Shown here in pieces: positions 37,835 through 47,187 of a stretch of 64,000 nt of DNA. The first letter of the stretch is position 1; each line of letters starts with the position of its first letter. The position numbers and the translations under genes were made by a program. Source of the DNA: an uncultured Photobacterium sp. (GTDB taxonomy: Bacteria; Pseudomonadota; Gammaproteobacteria; Enterobacterales; Vibrionaceae); contig NZ_CANMZV010000006.1 of assembly GCF_947502415.1 (NCBI RefSeq), forward strand, positions 124,001 through 188,000, read 5' to 3'. Below the pieces are notes generated by a model, which worked only from the letters and a program-made list of their open reading frames with translations, ran no database searches and was not told where the DNA came from.

Positions 37835-37857
37835 CGAGCAGATCCAGAATATTGAAT
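37835..37857 (+). repeat. attR (direct repeat copy 2)
   Basis: Copy of the yicC 3' end with a TAA stop in the matching position, followed by the original yicC terminator. It differs from attL at one base. It marks the right boundary; the three-gene cassette downstream lies outside the element. Confidence 0.88.
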
Positions 37858-37865
37858 AAAATGCC

Positions 37866-37890
37866 AAAGCCTCAGCAATGCTGGGGCTTT
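37866..37890 (+). terminator. Ancestral yicC terminator
   Basis: A GC-rich AAAGCC(T)CAGC/GCTG(G)GGCTTT stem followed by CTTTG lies nine bases after the displaced yicC end. It would have ended yicC before the element inserted. Confidence 0.75.
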
Positions 37891-37921
37891 CTTTGTTAAC
37901 AATAAAAGCCAATACCAAAAT

Positions 37922-38335
37922 TCAAAATGAGTCACAGCTGATAACCAGTAAGTTATTTCCCCGCATTAAACTCAAGTGAGCAGACATTCCTTCTGAGGCA
38001 CTTTTTCTTACCGAGCTTCTGACTAAAACCTTACGGCCATCAGTTTCAACAACCACTTCAAACGAAGAAATGAACGGTTTTTGCAGCGACGGCGTCACAA
38101 CGACTGTATTGGAAAGACTTATATCTAAATTTGAATGGGTGTAAACGTTATACAAGCTGGGTTGTGGTGAAGTAGAAAGCAAAACAGGCTCAAGCGGAGT
38201 GAATACTGAGACCTGTGAAAGGTACCCCTCATTGACCAATGCACACCCAACACTCGTTCCCTGTGATGCAAAGGAATCACTGATAGAAAAGATCATTAAG
38301 GCTACGGCCACAAAGCAAGAGTAATACTTCTTCAT
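37922..38335 (-). CDS. Small secreted protein of unknown function
   Basis: I do not recognise this 137-residue protein. It has a good signal peptide (hydrophobic residues 6-22, SFASQG cleavage-like site) and a mature part of about 112 residues with two Cys that could form a disulphide, and a beta-rich appearance. Its ATG overlaps the stop of the upstream membrane-protein gene as TAATG, which implies translational coupling. Being periplasmic and coupled to a membrane-effector-like gene, it could be an immunity or partner protein; that is inference. Confidence 0.65.
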   Translation of the reverse strand: MKKYYSCFVAVALMIFSISDSFASQGTSVGCALVNEGYLSQVSVFTPLEPVLLSTSPQPSLYNVYTHSNLDISLSNTVVVTPSLQKPFISSFEVVVETDGRKVLVRSSVRKSASEGMSAHLSLMRGNNLLVISCDSF

Positions 38336-38580
38336 TAGTAATAAACCCCTTTACCAACAGATTTACCATTAAGTATCTGCCAACGGAGCGTTTTTTCTAT
38401 TTGCCACATTCCTCTACGTAATGTCCCTAATGTGGCATTGTCAAACTCTCTCAATACTGCAGCCAAGCGTTGAGTCAGCCCATAATGTCCATCCAGTTTA
38501 TCTAAAGCCCAACTAGCTGCTAAACCAACAAAAATAGCTATAGCCAACGGTGCCGCTGCAACCGTTGTTATTGACCCCAT
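38335..38580 (-). CDS. Membrane protein fragment, YafU/effector C-terminus-like
   Basis: An 81-residue ORF: one long hydrophobic helix (SITTVAAAPLAIAIFVGLAA) followed by SWALDKLDGHYGLTQRL. The latter resembles the C-terminal part of YafU-like proteins and of some polymorphic-toxin/T6SS effectors. The same frame stays open and hydrophobic for 13 codons before the ATG (GIASIFSAAAGVA) back to a stop at 38620-38622, suggesting that it once joined the upstream gene. It overlaps the 160-residue ORF by 13 bases in another frame. It may be a separate gene or the 3' half of a broken one. Confidence 0.6.
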   Translation of the reverse strand: MGSITTVAAAPLAIAIFVGLAASWALDKLDGHYGLTQRLAAVLREFDNATLGTLRRGMWQIEKTLRWQILNGKSVGKGVYY

Positions 38581-39050
38581 AGCAACTCCTGCGGCAGCTG
38601 AAAATATGGAAGCAATACCTTATCTTTAAACAAATGTTCAACTACAACTAGAGGAACCGTGAAAAACAAAGTTAGACGGAAACCGCTAAGAGCCGAGTTT
38701 TTCAGGGCAGTAGTTCCTATAGCCATATCCATGACCTTACCATTTGTTGCAAGATAGCGAGTCCCCATAAATATACTTCGCAATCCCGGATATCCTTTAA
38801 ATATGATATATGTTTTTCCTGATACTCTCTTTTGAATAATTCTACCGGTAAAGCCAAGTTCGCGAACTAACTTAGTTAATGTTTTCAAATCTAATGCTGT
38901 CGCGGCATTACCTCCCAACAACTTAGCTAGAGGTACCCCTTTATTTTTCGCGAGCTCTACCACTTGCTCCTCAGACAAAACAAAAGCCGTTTGGTGATTC
39001 TGTCTTAGTTGTTCATGTAATAACTTTAAACGTGCAGGATTAAAAATCAT
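38568..39050 (-). CDS. Membrane protein N-terminal part, effector-domain-like
   Basis: A 160-residue ORF with a soluble N-terminal region (VVELAKNKGVPLAKLLGG), then GKTYIIFKGYPGLRSIFMGTRYL and one hydrophobic stretch (LTLFFTVPLVVVEHLF). The IFKGYPGLR...GTRY block and the order of segments resemble the region just before the YafU-like C-terminus in PAAR/T6SS-type effectors. After FKDK the natural continuation appears to be in another frame, which carries the 81-residue ORF. A 9-bp inverted repeat lies just upstream of the ATG. The assignment is tentative. Confidence 0.6.
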   Translation of the reverse strand: MIFNPARLKLLHEQLRQNHQTAFVLSEEQVVELAKNKGVPLAKLLGGNAATALDLKTLTKLVRELGFTGRIIQKRVSGKTYIIFKGYPGLRSIFMGTRYLATNGKVMDMAIGTTALKNSALSGFRLTLFFTVPLVVVEHLFKDKVLLPYFQLPQELLWGQ

Positions 39051-40002
<952 letters not shown>

Positions 40003-40054
40003 ACAATTTTGTACAATTTTCCCCTTATTTGTTAATTAACCACTGGAGTCCTCC

Positions 40055-40330
40055 ATGGCACGCGTAACCGTTCAAGACGCTGTTGATAAAATTGGCAACC
40101 GTTTCGATCTCATCCAAATTGCTTCACGCCGCGCGCGTCAGATGCAAACTGGCGGCAAGGATCCACTGGTTCCGGAAGAAAACGACAAGTACACAGTGAT
40201 CGCGCTTCGTGAAATCGAAGAAGGCCTTATCACTAAAGATATCCTGGATGCTCGTGAGCGTCAGGAACTTCAAGAGCAAGAAGCAGCAGAGCTAGCAGCT
40301 GTTAGCGCTATTGCAGGCGACCACCGTTAA
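40055..40330 (+). CDS. rpoZ: RNA polymerase omega subunit
   Basis: A 91-residue protein with the omega start [19 protein letters not shown] and [29 protein letters not shown]. It helps assemble RNA polymerase and carries one ppGpp site. It lies 52 bp after gmk with GGAGTCC before the ATG and 18 bp before spoT, so control of ppGpp synthesis and response are linked in one operon. Confidence 0.97.
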   Translation: MARVTVQDAVDKIGNRFDLIQIASRRARQMQTGGKDPLVPEENDKYTVIALREIEEGLITKDILDARERQELQEQEAAELAAVSAIAGDHR

Positions 40331-40348
40331 TTCAGGGAACCGGGCGAA

Positions 40349-42451
40349 TTGTATCTTTTTGATAGCCTGAAAGAAGTCGCAACCGAATACCTGCCTGAGC
40401 CCCAAATTGAGGCCCTCAGGCAGGCATATCTTGTTGCGCGAGATGCCCATGAAGGGCAGACCCGCTCCAGCGGCGAACCATACATTATCCACCCGATTGC
40501 CGTAGCCCGCATCCTTGCGGAAATGCGCCTCGACTACGAGACGCTGATGGCAGCCCTCCTCCATGACGTTATCGAAGATACCGAGGTCACCAAAGACGAT
40601 CTCGCCAGCCGCTTTGGCGCGACGGTAGCCGAATTGGTCGACGGGGTATCGAAGCTGGATAAGCTGAAGTTCCGCGACCGCAAAGAAGCGCAAGCAGAGA
40701 ACTTCCGCAAGATGATCATGGCGATGGCCCATGATATCCGCGTTATTCTGATCAAACTGGCCGACCGTACGCACAACATGCGCACCTTAGGTGCCCTGCG
40801 TCCGGACAAACGCCGCCGCATTGCCCGCGAGACCCTGGAGATATTCTCTCCCCTGGCCCATCGCCTCGGTATCCACAACATCAAAACCGAACTGGAAGAG
40901 CTCGGCTTTGAAGCGCTGTATCCCAACCGCTACCGGGTACTGAAGCAAGTCGTGGCCGCAGCGCGAGGCAATCGCAAAGAAATGATTAATAAGATCCACG
41001 CAGAAATCGAGGGTCGCCTCGACGATGCGGGGATCAACGGCGCCGTACTGGGCCGCGAGAAGAACCTGTACTCCATCTACAATAAGATGAAGAACAAAGA
41101 GCAGCGCTTCCACTCGATCATGGATATCTACGCCTTCCGCGTACTGGTTAATGATCTGGATACCTGCTATCGCGTTCTGGGCCAGGTCCACAACCTGTAT
41201 AAGCCCCGCCCGAGCCGGATGAAAGACTATATCGCCATTCCGAAAGCCAATGGCTACCAGTCGCTGCACACATCACTGGTCGGCCCGCACGGGGTTCCGG
41301 TGGAAGTTCAGATCCGTACCGAGGATATGGACCAGATGGCCGACAAGGGCGTAGCGGCACACTGGACATACAAAGACGGTGAAAGCAGCGGCACCACCGC
41401 ACAGGTTAAAGCCCAACGCTGGATGCAGAGCCTGTTGGAACTGCAGCAAAGTGCCGGTAGCTCATTCGAATTCATCGAGAATGTTAAGTCTGATCTGTTC
41501 CCGGATGAAATTTACGTCTTCACGCCGAAAGGCCGTATTGTCGAATTGCCTGTCGGGGCAACAGCGGTCGACTTTGCCTACGCCGTTCATACTGATGTCG
41601 GCAACGCTTGTGTCGGCGCCCGGGTAGAGCGACAGCCTTATCCGCTGAGCAAGCCGCTGAAAAACGGCCAGACCATCGACATTATCAGTGCACCGGGCGC
41701 ACGCCCGAATGCCGCCTGGCTCAACTATGTTGTGACATCCCGTGCCCGGACCAAAATCCGCCAGGTACTGAAAACCATGCGCCGCGAAGAATCACTCAAC
41801 CTTGGCCGCCGTCTGCTCAACCATGCGCTGGGTGAACTGAATCTCGACCAGATCGATACAGACAACCTCGAGCAGGTACTCACTGATCTACGCCTCGAGA
41901 CGCTGGATGATTTGCTGGTTGAGATTGGCCTTGGCAAGTTGATGAGTGTCGTAATTGCCCGTCGACTGCTGGGTAATGCCGACGAGCTTACCGAACGAGA
42001 AACGGATCGCCGTCTGGCTATCCGCGGTGCCGACGGTATCCAGCTGACCTTTGCCAACTGCTGTCACCCTATTCATGGTGACCCAATCATGGCCCATATC
42101 AGCCCAGGTAAAGGTCTGGTGATCCACCGTGAAGAGTGTGCCAATATCCGTGGCTACCAGCGAGAGCCGGATAAATACATGGCGGTAGAGTGGAGCGAGG
42201 ATTTCGAGCAGGAATTCGTGACCAACCTGAAGGTCGATATGCTGAACCACCAGGGTGCACTGGCCGATCTGACCAATACCATCGCCGCAACCGGTTCCAA
42301 TATCCAGGGACTGGCGACGGAAGAAAAAGATGGCCGCCTGTACACCATCACGGTACGACTGACGACCAAAGGGCGTATCCACCTGGCTGGCATTATGCGC
42401 CGTATCCGGGTCATGCCGAATGTGGTGCGAGTCTCTCGCCGGAAGAACTAA
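40349..42451 (+). CDS. spoT: Bifunctional (p)ppGpp synthetase/hydrolase
   Basis: A 700-residue RelA/SpoT homologue. The HD hydrolase domain (about residues 40-190) has HDVIEDTE and ADRTHNMRT; the synthetase domain (about 230-345) has RVLVNDLDTCYRVLG and IAIPKANGYQSLHTS; then TGS (DEIYVFTPKGRI) and the C-terminal ACT (about 625-700). The start is a TTG with AGGGAACCGGGCG upstream, as in E. coli. It hydrolyses the alarmone and makes it weakly under starvation. Confidence 0.97.
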   Translation: MYLFDSLKEVATEYLPEPQIEALRQAYLVARDAHEGQTRSSGEPYIIHPIAVARILAEMRLDYETLMAALLHDVIEDTEVTKDDLASRFGATVAELVDGVSKLDKLKFRDRKEAQAENFRKMIMAMAHDIRVILIKLADRTHNMRTLGALRPDKRRRIARETLEIFSPLAHRLGIHNIKTELEELGFEALYPNRYRVLKQVVAAARGNRKEMINKIHAEIEGRLDDAGINGAVLGREKNLYSIYNKMKNKEQRFHSIMDIYAFRVLVNDLDTCYRVLGQVHNLYKPRPSRMKDYIAIPKANGYQSLHTSLVGPHGVPVEVQIRTEDMDQMADKGVAAHWTYKDGESSGTTAQVKAQRWMQSLLELQQSAGSSFEFIENVKSDLFPDEIYVFTPKGRIVELPVGATAVDFAYAVHTDVGNACVGARVERQPYPLSKPLKNGQTIDIISAPGARPNAAWLNYVVTSRARTKIRQVLKTMRREESLNLGRRLLNHALGELNLDQIDTDNLEQVLTDLRLETLDDLLVEIGLGKLMSVVIARRLLGNADELTERETDRRLAIRGADGIQLTFANCCHPIHGDPIMAHISPGKGLVIHREECANIRGYQREPDKYMAVEWSEDFEQEFVTNLKVDMLNHQGALADLTNTIAATGSNIQGLATEEKDGRLYTITVRLTTKGRIHLAGIMRRIRVMPNVVRVSRRKN

Positions 42452-42492
42452 CAAGCAAGAACAGGGCTTACGGCCTTGCTCCTGCAACGAAC

Positions 42493-42518
42493 CGAAACGC
42501 CCGTCTACGGGCGTTTTC
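42493..42518 (+). terminator. Hairpin between spoT and trmH
   Basis: A perfect 9-bp AAACGCCCG/CGGGCGTTT stem with a TCTA loop, followed by TTC TTT. It may partly terminate transcription before trmH, which begins 27 bases later. Confidence 0.75.
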
Positions 42519-42544
42519 TTTATGATAGAAAGACAGACAACATT

Positions 42545-43252
42545 ATGACTCCTGATCGTTTTCAACGTATTCAGTCGGTATTGGCCACCCGCCAGCCGGA
42601 TCTGACGGTGTGCATGGAAGAAGTGCATAAACCCAACAATGTCTCTGCCATCATCCGCACCGCCGATGCCGTAGGCGTGCATAAAGTTCATGCCGTCTGG
42701 CCCAAAGATGGCATGCGCGTTCTGAGCCATACCTCTGCAGGCGCTCGTAACTGGGTTGAACTGGAAACCCATGACACCATGGTTAATGCCGTCAGTACAC
42801 TCAAAGCCCAGGGAATGCAGGTACTGGCAACCAACTTGTCCGACACCGCGATTGATTTTCGTGAAGTGGATTACACCAAACCGACCGCCATTATTCTTGG
42901 CGGAGAAAAAAATGGGATCACCCCTGAAGCCTTGGCCTTAGCCGATCAGGACATCATTATTCCGATGGTCGGTATGGTACAGTCTCTGAATGTCTCGGTA
43001 GCCAGTGCGCTGATCCTCTATGAGGCCCAGCGTCAGCGCCAGCTTGCCGGTATGTACGAGCAAGAAAAGACCCTGCTTCCGGACGATGTAGTACAGCGTA
43101 TTCTGTTCGAGCGCGGCCATCCGGTACTGGCCAAAGTTGCCCGTCGCAAAGGGCTGCCTTACCCGCCGCTGGATGAACAGGGCCAGATTGCTGCCGATGA
43201 CGAATGGTGGAGCATCATGCAGGCGACCGAGCCCAAGAAAAAAACCAAATAA
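42545..43252 (+). CDS. trmH: tRNA (guanosine(18)-2'-O)-methyltransferase
   Basis: A 235-residue SpoU-family methyltransferase with the three motifs NNVSAIIRTADAVG, ILGGEKNGIT and IPMVGMVQSLNVSVA of the knotted SAM-binding fold. The ATG at 42545 starts MTPDRFQRI, the TrmH N-terminus. It modifies the D-loop of tRNAs. It follows spoT and precedes recG by 20 bp. Confidence 0.96.
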   Translation: MTPDRFQRIQSVLATRQPDLTVCMEEVHKPNNVSAIIRTADAVGVHKVHAVWPKDGMRVLSHTSAGARNWVELETHDTMVNAVSTLKAQGMQVLATNLSDTAIDFREVDYTKPTAIILGGEKNGITPEALALADQDIIIPMVGMVQSLNVSVASALILYEAQRQRQLAGMYEQEKTLLPDDVVQRILFERGHPVLAKVARRKGLPYPPLDEQGQIAADDEWWSIMQATEPKKKTK

Positions 43253-43272
43253 TAGCGAGACCAGGAACAGCA

Positions 43273-45354
43273 ATGAGCGGACAACTACTTGATACCATAG
43301 CCCTGACCGAACTGGCCGGCGTTGGGGCCAAGATGGCTGAAAAGCTGGAGAAAATTGGCCTGCATACGGTTCAGGATCTGCTGTTCCACCTTCCCCTCCG
43401 CTATGAGGACCGCACCCGTATCTGGCCATTGGGCAATGTCATGCCCGGCCAGCACCTGACCGTTCAAGGTGAAGTCCTGAGCAGTAGTATCAGCTTCGGC
43501 AAGCGCCGGATGCTGACCGTCAAAATCAGCGACCCGACCGGCTCTGCAACCCTGCGCTTCTTCAACTTCAATGCGGCGATGAAAAACAGCCTGAGCGAGG
43601 GCAAACAAGTCAAAGCCTACGGTGAGATAAAGCGGGGCAAGTACGGGCTGGAAATCATCCACCCAGACTACAAAGTCTTTTCCGAGCCAACCGACCTCAG
43701 CGTAGAAGAAACCCTGACCCCGGTCTACCCGACAACTGACGGCCTGCGCCAGCTAACCCTGCGCAACCTGACCGATCAGGCCCTGCGCCTGCTCGACAAA
43801 GCAGCCGTCAGCGAACTGCTGCCCGATGGACTGTATGACCGCCAGATGACCTTAGCCCAGGCTCTGCACATCATGCACCGCCCAACTCCGGATGTCTCAC
43901 TCGACCAGCTCGAAGAAGGTAAGCACCCGGCGCAACAGCGATTAATCCTCGAAGAGCTGCTGGCACAAAACCTCTCGATGCTTGCCGTCCGTAATAAAAG
44001 TCAGCAACACGATGCCTGGCCGCTACCGCCAAGTGATACCCTGAAACAACAGCTACTCGCCAGCCTGCCGTTCAGCCCGACAGGCGCTCAACAACGGGTC
44101 GTGGCCGATATCGAAGCCGATCTTATCCGGCCACAACCAATGATGCGCCTGGTGCAAGGAGATGTAGGCTCAGGCAAAACCCTGGTCGCCGCCCTCGCCG
44201 CCCTGCGGGCCATTGAGCATGGCTACCAAGTCGCGCTGATGGCACCGACCGAGCTGCTGGCCGAGCAGCATGCGATCAACTTTGCCAACTGGCTGGAGCC
44301 GATGGAAATCCAAGTCGGCTGGCTGGCCGGCAAGCTCAAGGGCAAAGCCCGCGATAGCGAACTCGCGCGGATTGAAAGCGGTGAGGCAAAAATGGTGGTC
44401 GGCACCCATGCCCTGTTCCAGGAACAAGTGGTGTTCAACAATCTGGCTTTGGTCATCATCGACGAACAGCACCGTTTCGGTGTCCACCAACGCCTGGAGC
44501 TGCGGGAAAAAGGTGCCAACAACGGCCGCTACCCGCACCAACTGATCATGACTGCCACCCCGATCCCGAGAACCCTGGCCATGACAGCCTATGCCGATCT
44601 CGAAACCTCAGTCATTGACGAGCTGCCGCCGGGCCGGACACCGATCCAAACCGTCGCCCTGCCGGACTCACGTCGGGCTGAGATTATCCAGCGGATCCGC
44701 TCTGCCTGCCTTAACGAAGGTCGTCAGGCTTACTGGGTCTGCACCCTGATTGATGAATCTGAAGTCCTGGAAGCCCAGGCCGCCTCAGATACGGCCGATG
44801 AGCTGACTGCCCAGTTGCCGGAGCTGAAAATCGGGCTGGTGCACGGGCGGATGAAACCGGCAGAAAAACAGGCCGTGATGCAGCGCTTCAAAGAAGGTGA
44901 ACTTCACCTTCTGGTTGCCACCACCGTGATAGAAGTTGGGGTAGATGTGCCCAACGCCAGCCTGATGATCATTGAAAACCCGGAACGCCTGGGTCTGGCC
45001 CAGCTCCACCAGCTTCGTGGCCGTGTTGGCCGGGGCAGCGTTGCCAGCCACTGCGTATTGCTTTACCACGCTCCGCTGTCGAAAACCGCCCAGAAACGCC
45101 TCGGGGTTCTGCGCGAAAGCAGTGATGGTTTCGTCATCGCTCAACGCGATCTGGAAATCCGTGGCCCTGGTGAGCTACTCGGAACCAAACAAACCGGTAT
45201 CGCCGAATTCAAGGTTGCCGATCTGGTACGTGACCAGCATCTGATCCCCCAGGTGCAGAAACTGGCACGCTATATCCACAGTCGCTACCCGGACAACGCC
45301 AAAGCAATTATCGATCGCTGGCTAGGCCAGCGTGAAAATTACTCCAACGCCTAG
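43273..45354 (+). CDS. recG: ATP-dependent DNA helicase RecG
   Basis: A 693-residue helicase that regresses stalled forks and Holliday junctions. The wedge/OB domain occupies about residues 1-240, Walker A GDVGSGKT is at about 297-304, the helicase motifs DEQHRFGV and TATPIPRTLAMT follow, and motif VI is QLRGRVGRG. The C-terminal part has the RecG-specific LGVLRESSDGFVIAQRDLEIRGPGE region. The ATG at 43273 gives MSGQLLDTI, the family start. Confidence 0.97.
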   Translation: MSGQLLDTIALTELAGVGAKMAEKLEKIGLHTVQDLLFHLPLRYEDRTRIWPLGNVMPGQHLTVQGEVLSSSISFGKRRMLTVKISDPTGSATLRFFNFNAAMKNSLSEGKQVKAYGEIKRGKYGLEIIHPDYKVFSEPTDLSVEETLTPVYPTTDGLRQLTLRNLTDQALRLLDKAAVSELLPDGLYDRQMTLAQALHIMHRPTPDVSLDQLEEGKHPAQQRLILEELLAQNLSMLAVRNKSQQHDAWPLPPSDTLKQQLLASLPFSPTGAQQRVVADIEADLIRPQPMMRLVQGDVGSGKTLVAALAALRAIEHGYQVALMAPTELLAEQHAINFANWLEPMEIQVGWLAGKLKGKARDSELARIESGEAKMVVGTHALFQEQVVFNNLALVIIDEQHRFGVHQRLELREKGANNGRYPHQLIMTATPIPRTLAMTAYADLETSVIDELPPGRTPIQTVALPDSRRAEIIQRIRSACLNEGRQAYWVCTLIDESEVLEAQAASDTADELTAQLPELKIGLVHGRMKPAEKQAVMQRFKEGELHLLVATTVIEVGVDVPNASLMIIENPERLGLAQLHQLRGRVGRGSVASHCVLLYHAPLSKTAQKRLGVLRESSDGFVIAQRDLEIRGPGELLGTKQTGIAEFKVADLVRDQHLIPQVQKLARYIHSRYPDNAKAIIDRWLGQRENYSNA

Positions 45355-45723
45355 TCTGGAGAACATTTCAGCCAGAAGTAACAAAAAAGTAACTTTTTCA
45401 CGATAGGCAATCGCTTGGCAGGCAGGCTCACTATAAATTGTGATCCCGGCAGCCAAGAGCGAATAACACACCCAGTCATTTCTTTATCTTTTCAGCCATT
45501 CCGGCACTTTTTTCCTTATAACAGGAAATAATCCTCACTAAAGCACGCAAACGTTTGCCATTTGCCGATAGATAATTACAATAGCGCACAAATTTCATCC
45601 ACACCCATCTCTCCCGGTGCCGGACTGGATCTGAGTAACAGCAATCACAGAGCTATCCAGCCGTCACGGACCGCTACCCATTCAGCGTACTGGTCAGGAT
45701 CACAGAGATACACCAAGGAAAAA
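45355..45723. other. recG-xanthine permease intergenic region
   Basis: The 369 bases between recG and the permease hold no supported gene. An open frame upstream of the permease ATG has no family similarity. The region contains a PurR-like operator (45545-45560), and the permease promoter should lie around it. Confidence 0.5.
45545..45560. promoter_or_regulatory. PurR operator
   Basis: A near-perfect palindrome built on GCAAACGTTTGC that agrees with 14 of 16 positions of the E. coli PurR consensus. It lies 160-180 bases upstream of the purine permease start, so the gene is probably repressed when hypoxanthine or guanine is plentiful. Confidence 0.85.
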
Positions 45724-47100
45724 ATGGCCATGACTCGCCAACACAGAGAAATAGAGACACCTGTTAAATCCGATCTGATCTACCGCCTTGATGATCGCCC
45801 GCCGTTGCCGCAAACCCTGTTTGCCGCTGTCCAGCACCTGCTGGCTATGTTCGTCGCCGTCGTCACCCCCTCGCAGATCATCTGCCAGACGCTGGGTGTA
45901 CCGGCCGGCGATACCAACACCATTGTCAGCATGTCTCTGTTTGCCTCGGGCATCGCCTCCTTAATCCAAATCCGTACCATCGGCCCTATGGGTTCCGGTT
46001 TGCTTTCTATCCAAGGTACCAGTTTCAACTTCCTCGGCCCGATCATCGGTGCAGGGCTTTCCCTTAAAGCCGGTGGTGCTGATATCCCGACCATGATGGC
46101 CGCCATCTTCGGCACCATTTTAGTCGCCTCCTTAACCGAAGTTCTGATTTCCCGAGTACTGCAACATGCCCAGCGCATCATCACTCCGCTGGTGTCCGGT
46201 ATTGTAGTCACCTTAATCGGCCTGACCCTGATCCAAATCGGCCTGACGTCAATGGGAGGCGGTTATGCCGCAATTAAAAACGGTACGTTCGGCAGCCTGG
46301 ATAACCTGATGTTGGCCGGCACGGTACTCAGCCTAATCGTATTGCTGAACCGGGTTAAAAACCCATACCTGCGCGTCTCCTCGATTGTGGTTGCTATGGC
46401 TGCTGGCACCCTGCTCGCCTGGCTGACCGATCTGGTGGATACATCACGCATGAGCCAATCTGAACTCATCGCTATCCCGCAACCAATGCAATACGGGCTA
46501 GGGTTTGAATGGTCACTGCTGATCCCACTGGTGATTGTATTTGCTATTACCTCTCTAGAAGCCATTGGCGACATTACCGCAACTTCTGAAACCTCCGAGC
46601 AGCCGGTTGCCGGCCCGGTATATATGAAGCGAATCAAAGGCGGTGTACTGGCCGATGGCATCAACTCCGCCATGGCAGCAGTACTGAACAGCTTCCCAAA
46701 TTCTACCTTCAGCCAGAACAACGGAATTATTCAACTCACCGGTGTTGCCAGCCGCTATATCGGCTACTTTGTTGCCGGGATGCTGCTCTTACTCGGCCTG
46801 TTCCCTGGCGTTGCTAACCTCGTCCAGCTGATCCCGGAGCCAGTACTCGGTGGTGCTACAATCGTAATGTTCGGTACCATTGCCGCATCCGGCGTACGGA
46901 TCATCTCTCGATGCAACCTCGACCGCCGCGCCATCCTGATCATGGCACTCTCTTTCTCAATGGGCCTCGGGATTGCCCAGAAACCGGAAATCCTTCAGTT
47001 CATGCCGGAGTGGATCAAAAGCATTCTGTCTTCAGGCATGGCGGCTGGCGGGATCACGGCGATTATCCTGAACCTGGTATTGCCGGAAGAGAAAAAATAA
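45724..47100 (+). CDS. xanP: NCS2 xanthine/purine permease
   Basis: A 458-residue inner-membrane symporter of the nucleobase:cation symporter-2 family with about 14 membrane segments. Recognised blocks are [30 protein letters not shown] and the NCS2 signature [15 protein letters not shown]. The ATG at 45724 with AAGGAAAA upstream is chosen over the 55-residue longer frame. The PurR box supports a purine substrate, most likely xanthine. A terminator shared with envZ follows. Confidence 0.93.
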   Translation: MAMTRQHREIETPVKSDLIYRLDDRPPLPQTLFAAVQHLLAMFVAVVTPSQIICQTLGVPAGDTNTIVSMSLFASGIASLIQIRTIGPMGSGLLSIQGTSFNFLGPIIGAGLSLKAGGADIPTMMAAIFGTILVASLTEVLISRVLQHAQRIITPLVSGIVVTLIGLTLIQIGLTSMGGGYAAIKNGTFGSLDNLMLAGTVLSLIVLLNRVKNPYLRVSSIVVAMAAGTLLAWLTDLVDTSRMSQSELIAIPQPMQYGLGFEWSLLIPLVIVFAITSLEAIGDITATSETSEQPVAGPVYMKRIKGGVLADGINSAMAAVLNSFPNSTFSQNNGIIQLTGVASRYIGYFVAGMLLLLGLFPGVANLVQLIPEPVLGGATIVMFGTIAASGVRIISRCNLDRRAILIMALSFSMGLGIAQKPEILQFMPEWIKSILSSGMAAGGITAIILNLVLPEEKK

Positions 47101-47125
47101 AAACGAGAAGCGAAACAGATAAAAA

Positions 47126-47162
47126 CAAAAAAGCGAGAGTCACAGTGACTCTCGCTTTTTCT
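47126..47162. terminator. Bidirectional terminator
   Basis: An AAGCGAGAGTCA/TGACTCTCGCTT stem with a three-base loop lies between an A-run and a T-run; it ends the permease gene and the convergent envZ transcript. Confidence 0.92.
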
Positions 47163-47187
47163 TTTTATGTAGACGAATTCTAGAAGA

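Larger units (their letters stand above)
29164..37857. mobile_element. Integrative satellite-like element in the 3' end of yicC
   Basis: About 8.7 kb bounded by a 23-bp direct repeat (22 of 23 identical) made of the yicC 3' end. The contents, left to right, are a P4-type tyrosine integrase next to the left end, an unknown ORF, two AlpA-like regulators, a HUH-motif Gp2/YfjJ-like protein, an HGGxSTG protein, an unknown A+T-rich ORF and, in reverse orientation, the IetAS-type subtilase/AAA-ATPase pair. No structural phage, conjugation or transposase genes are seen, so it resembles a phage satellite or a defence-carrying island. The composition is visibly A+T-richer than the flanking housekeeping genes. 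Confidence 0.9.

Noticed and set aside
41888..42772. 294-codon reverse frame across spoT/trmH
   Set aside because: It spans two well-supported genes on the opposite strand and has no domain features.
45355..45723. Purine or xanthine riboswitch before the permease
   Set aside because: No arrangement of the conserved purine-aptamer loops was found; the PurR operator is the better explanation for purine control.
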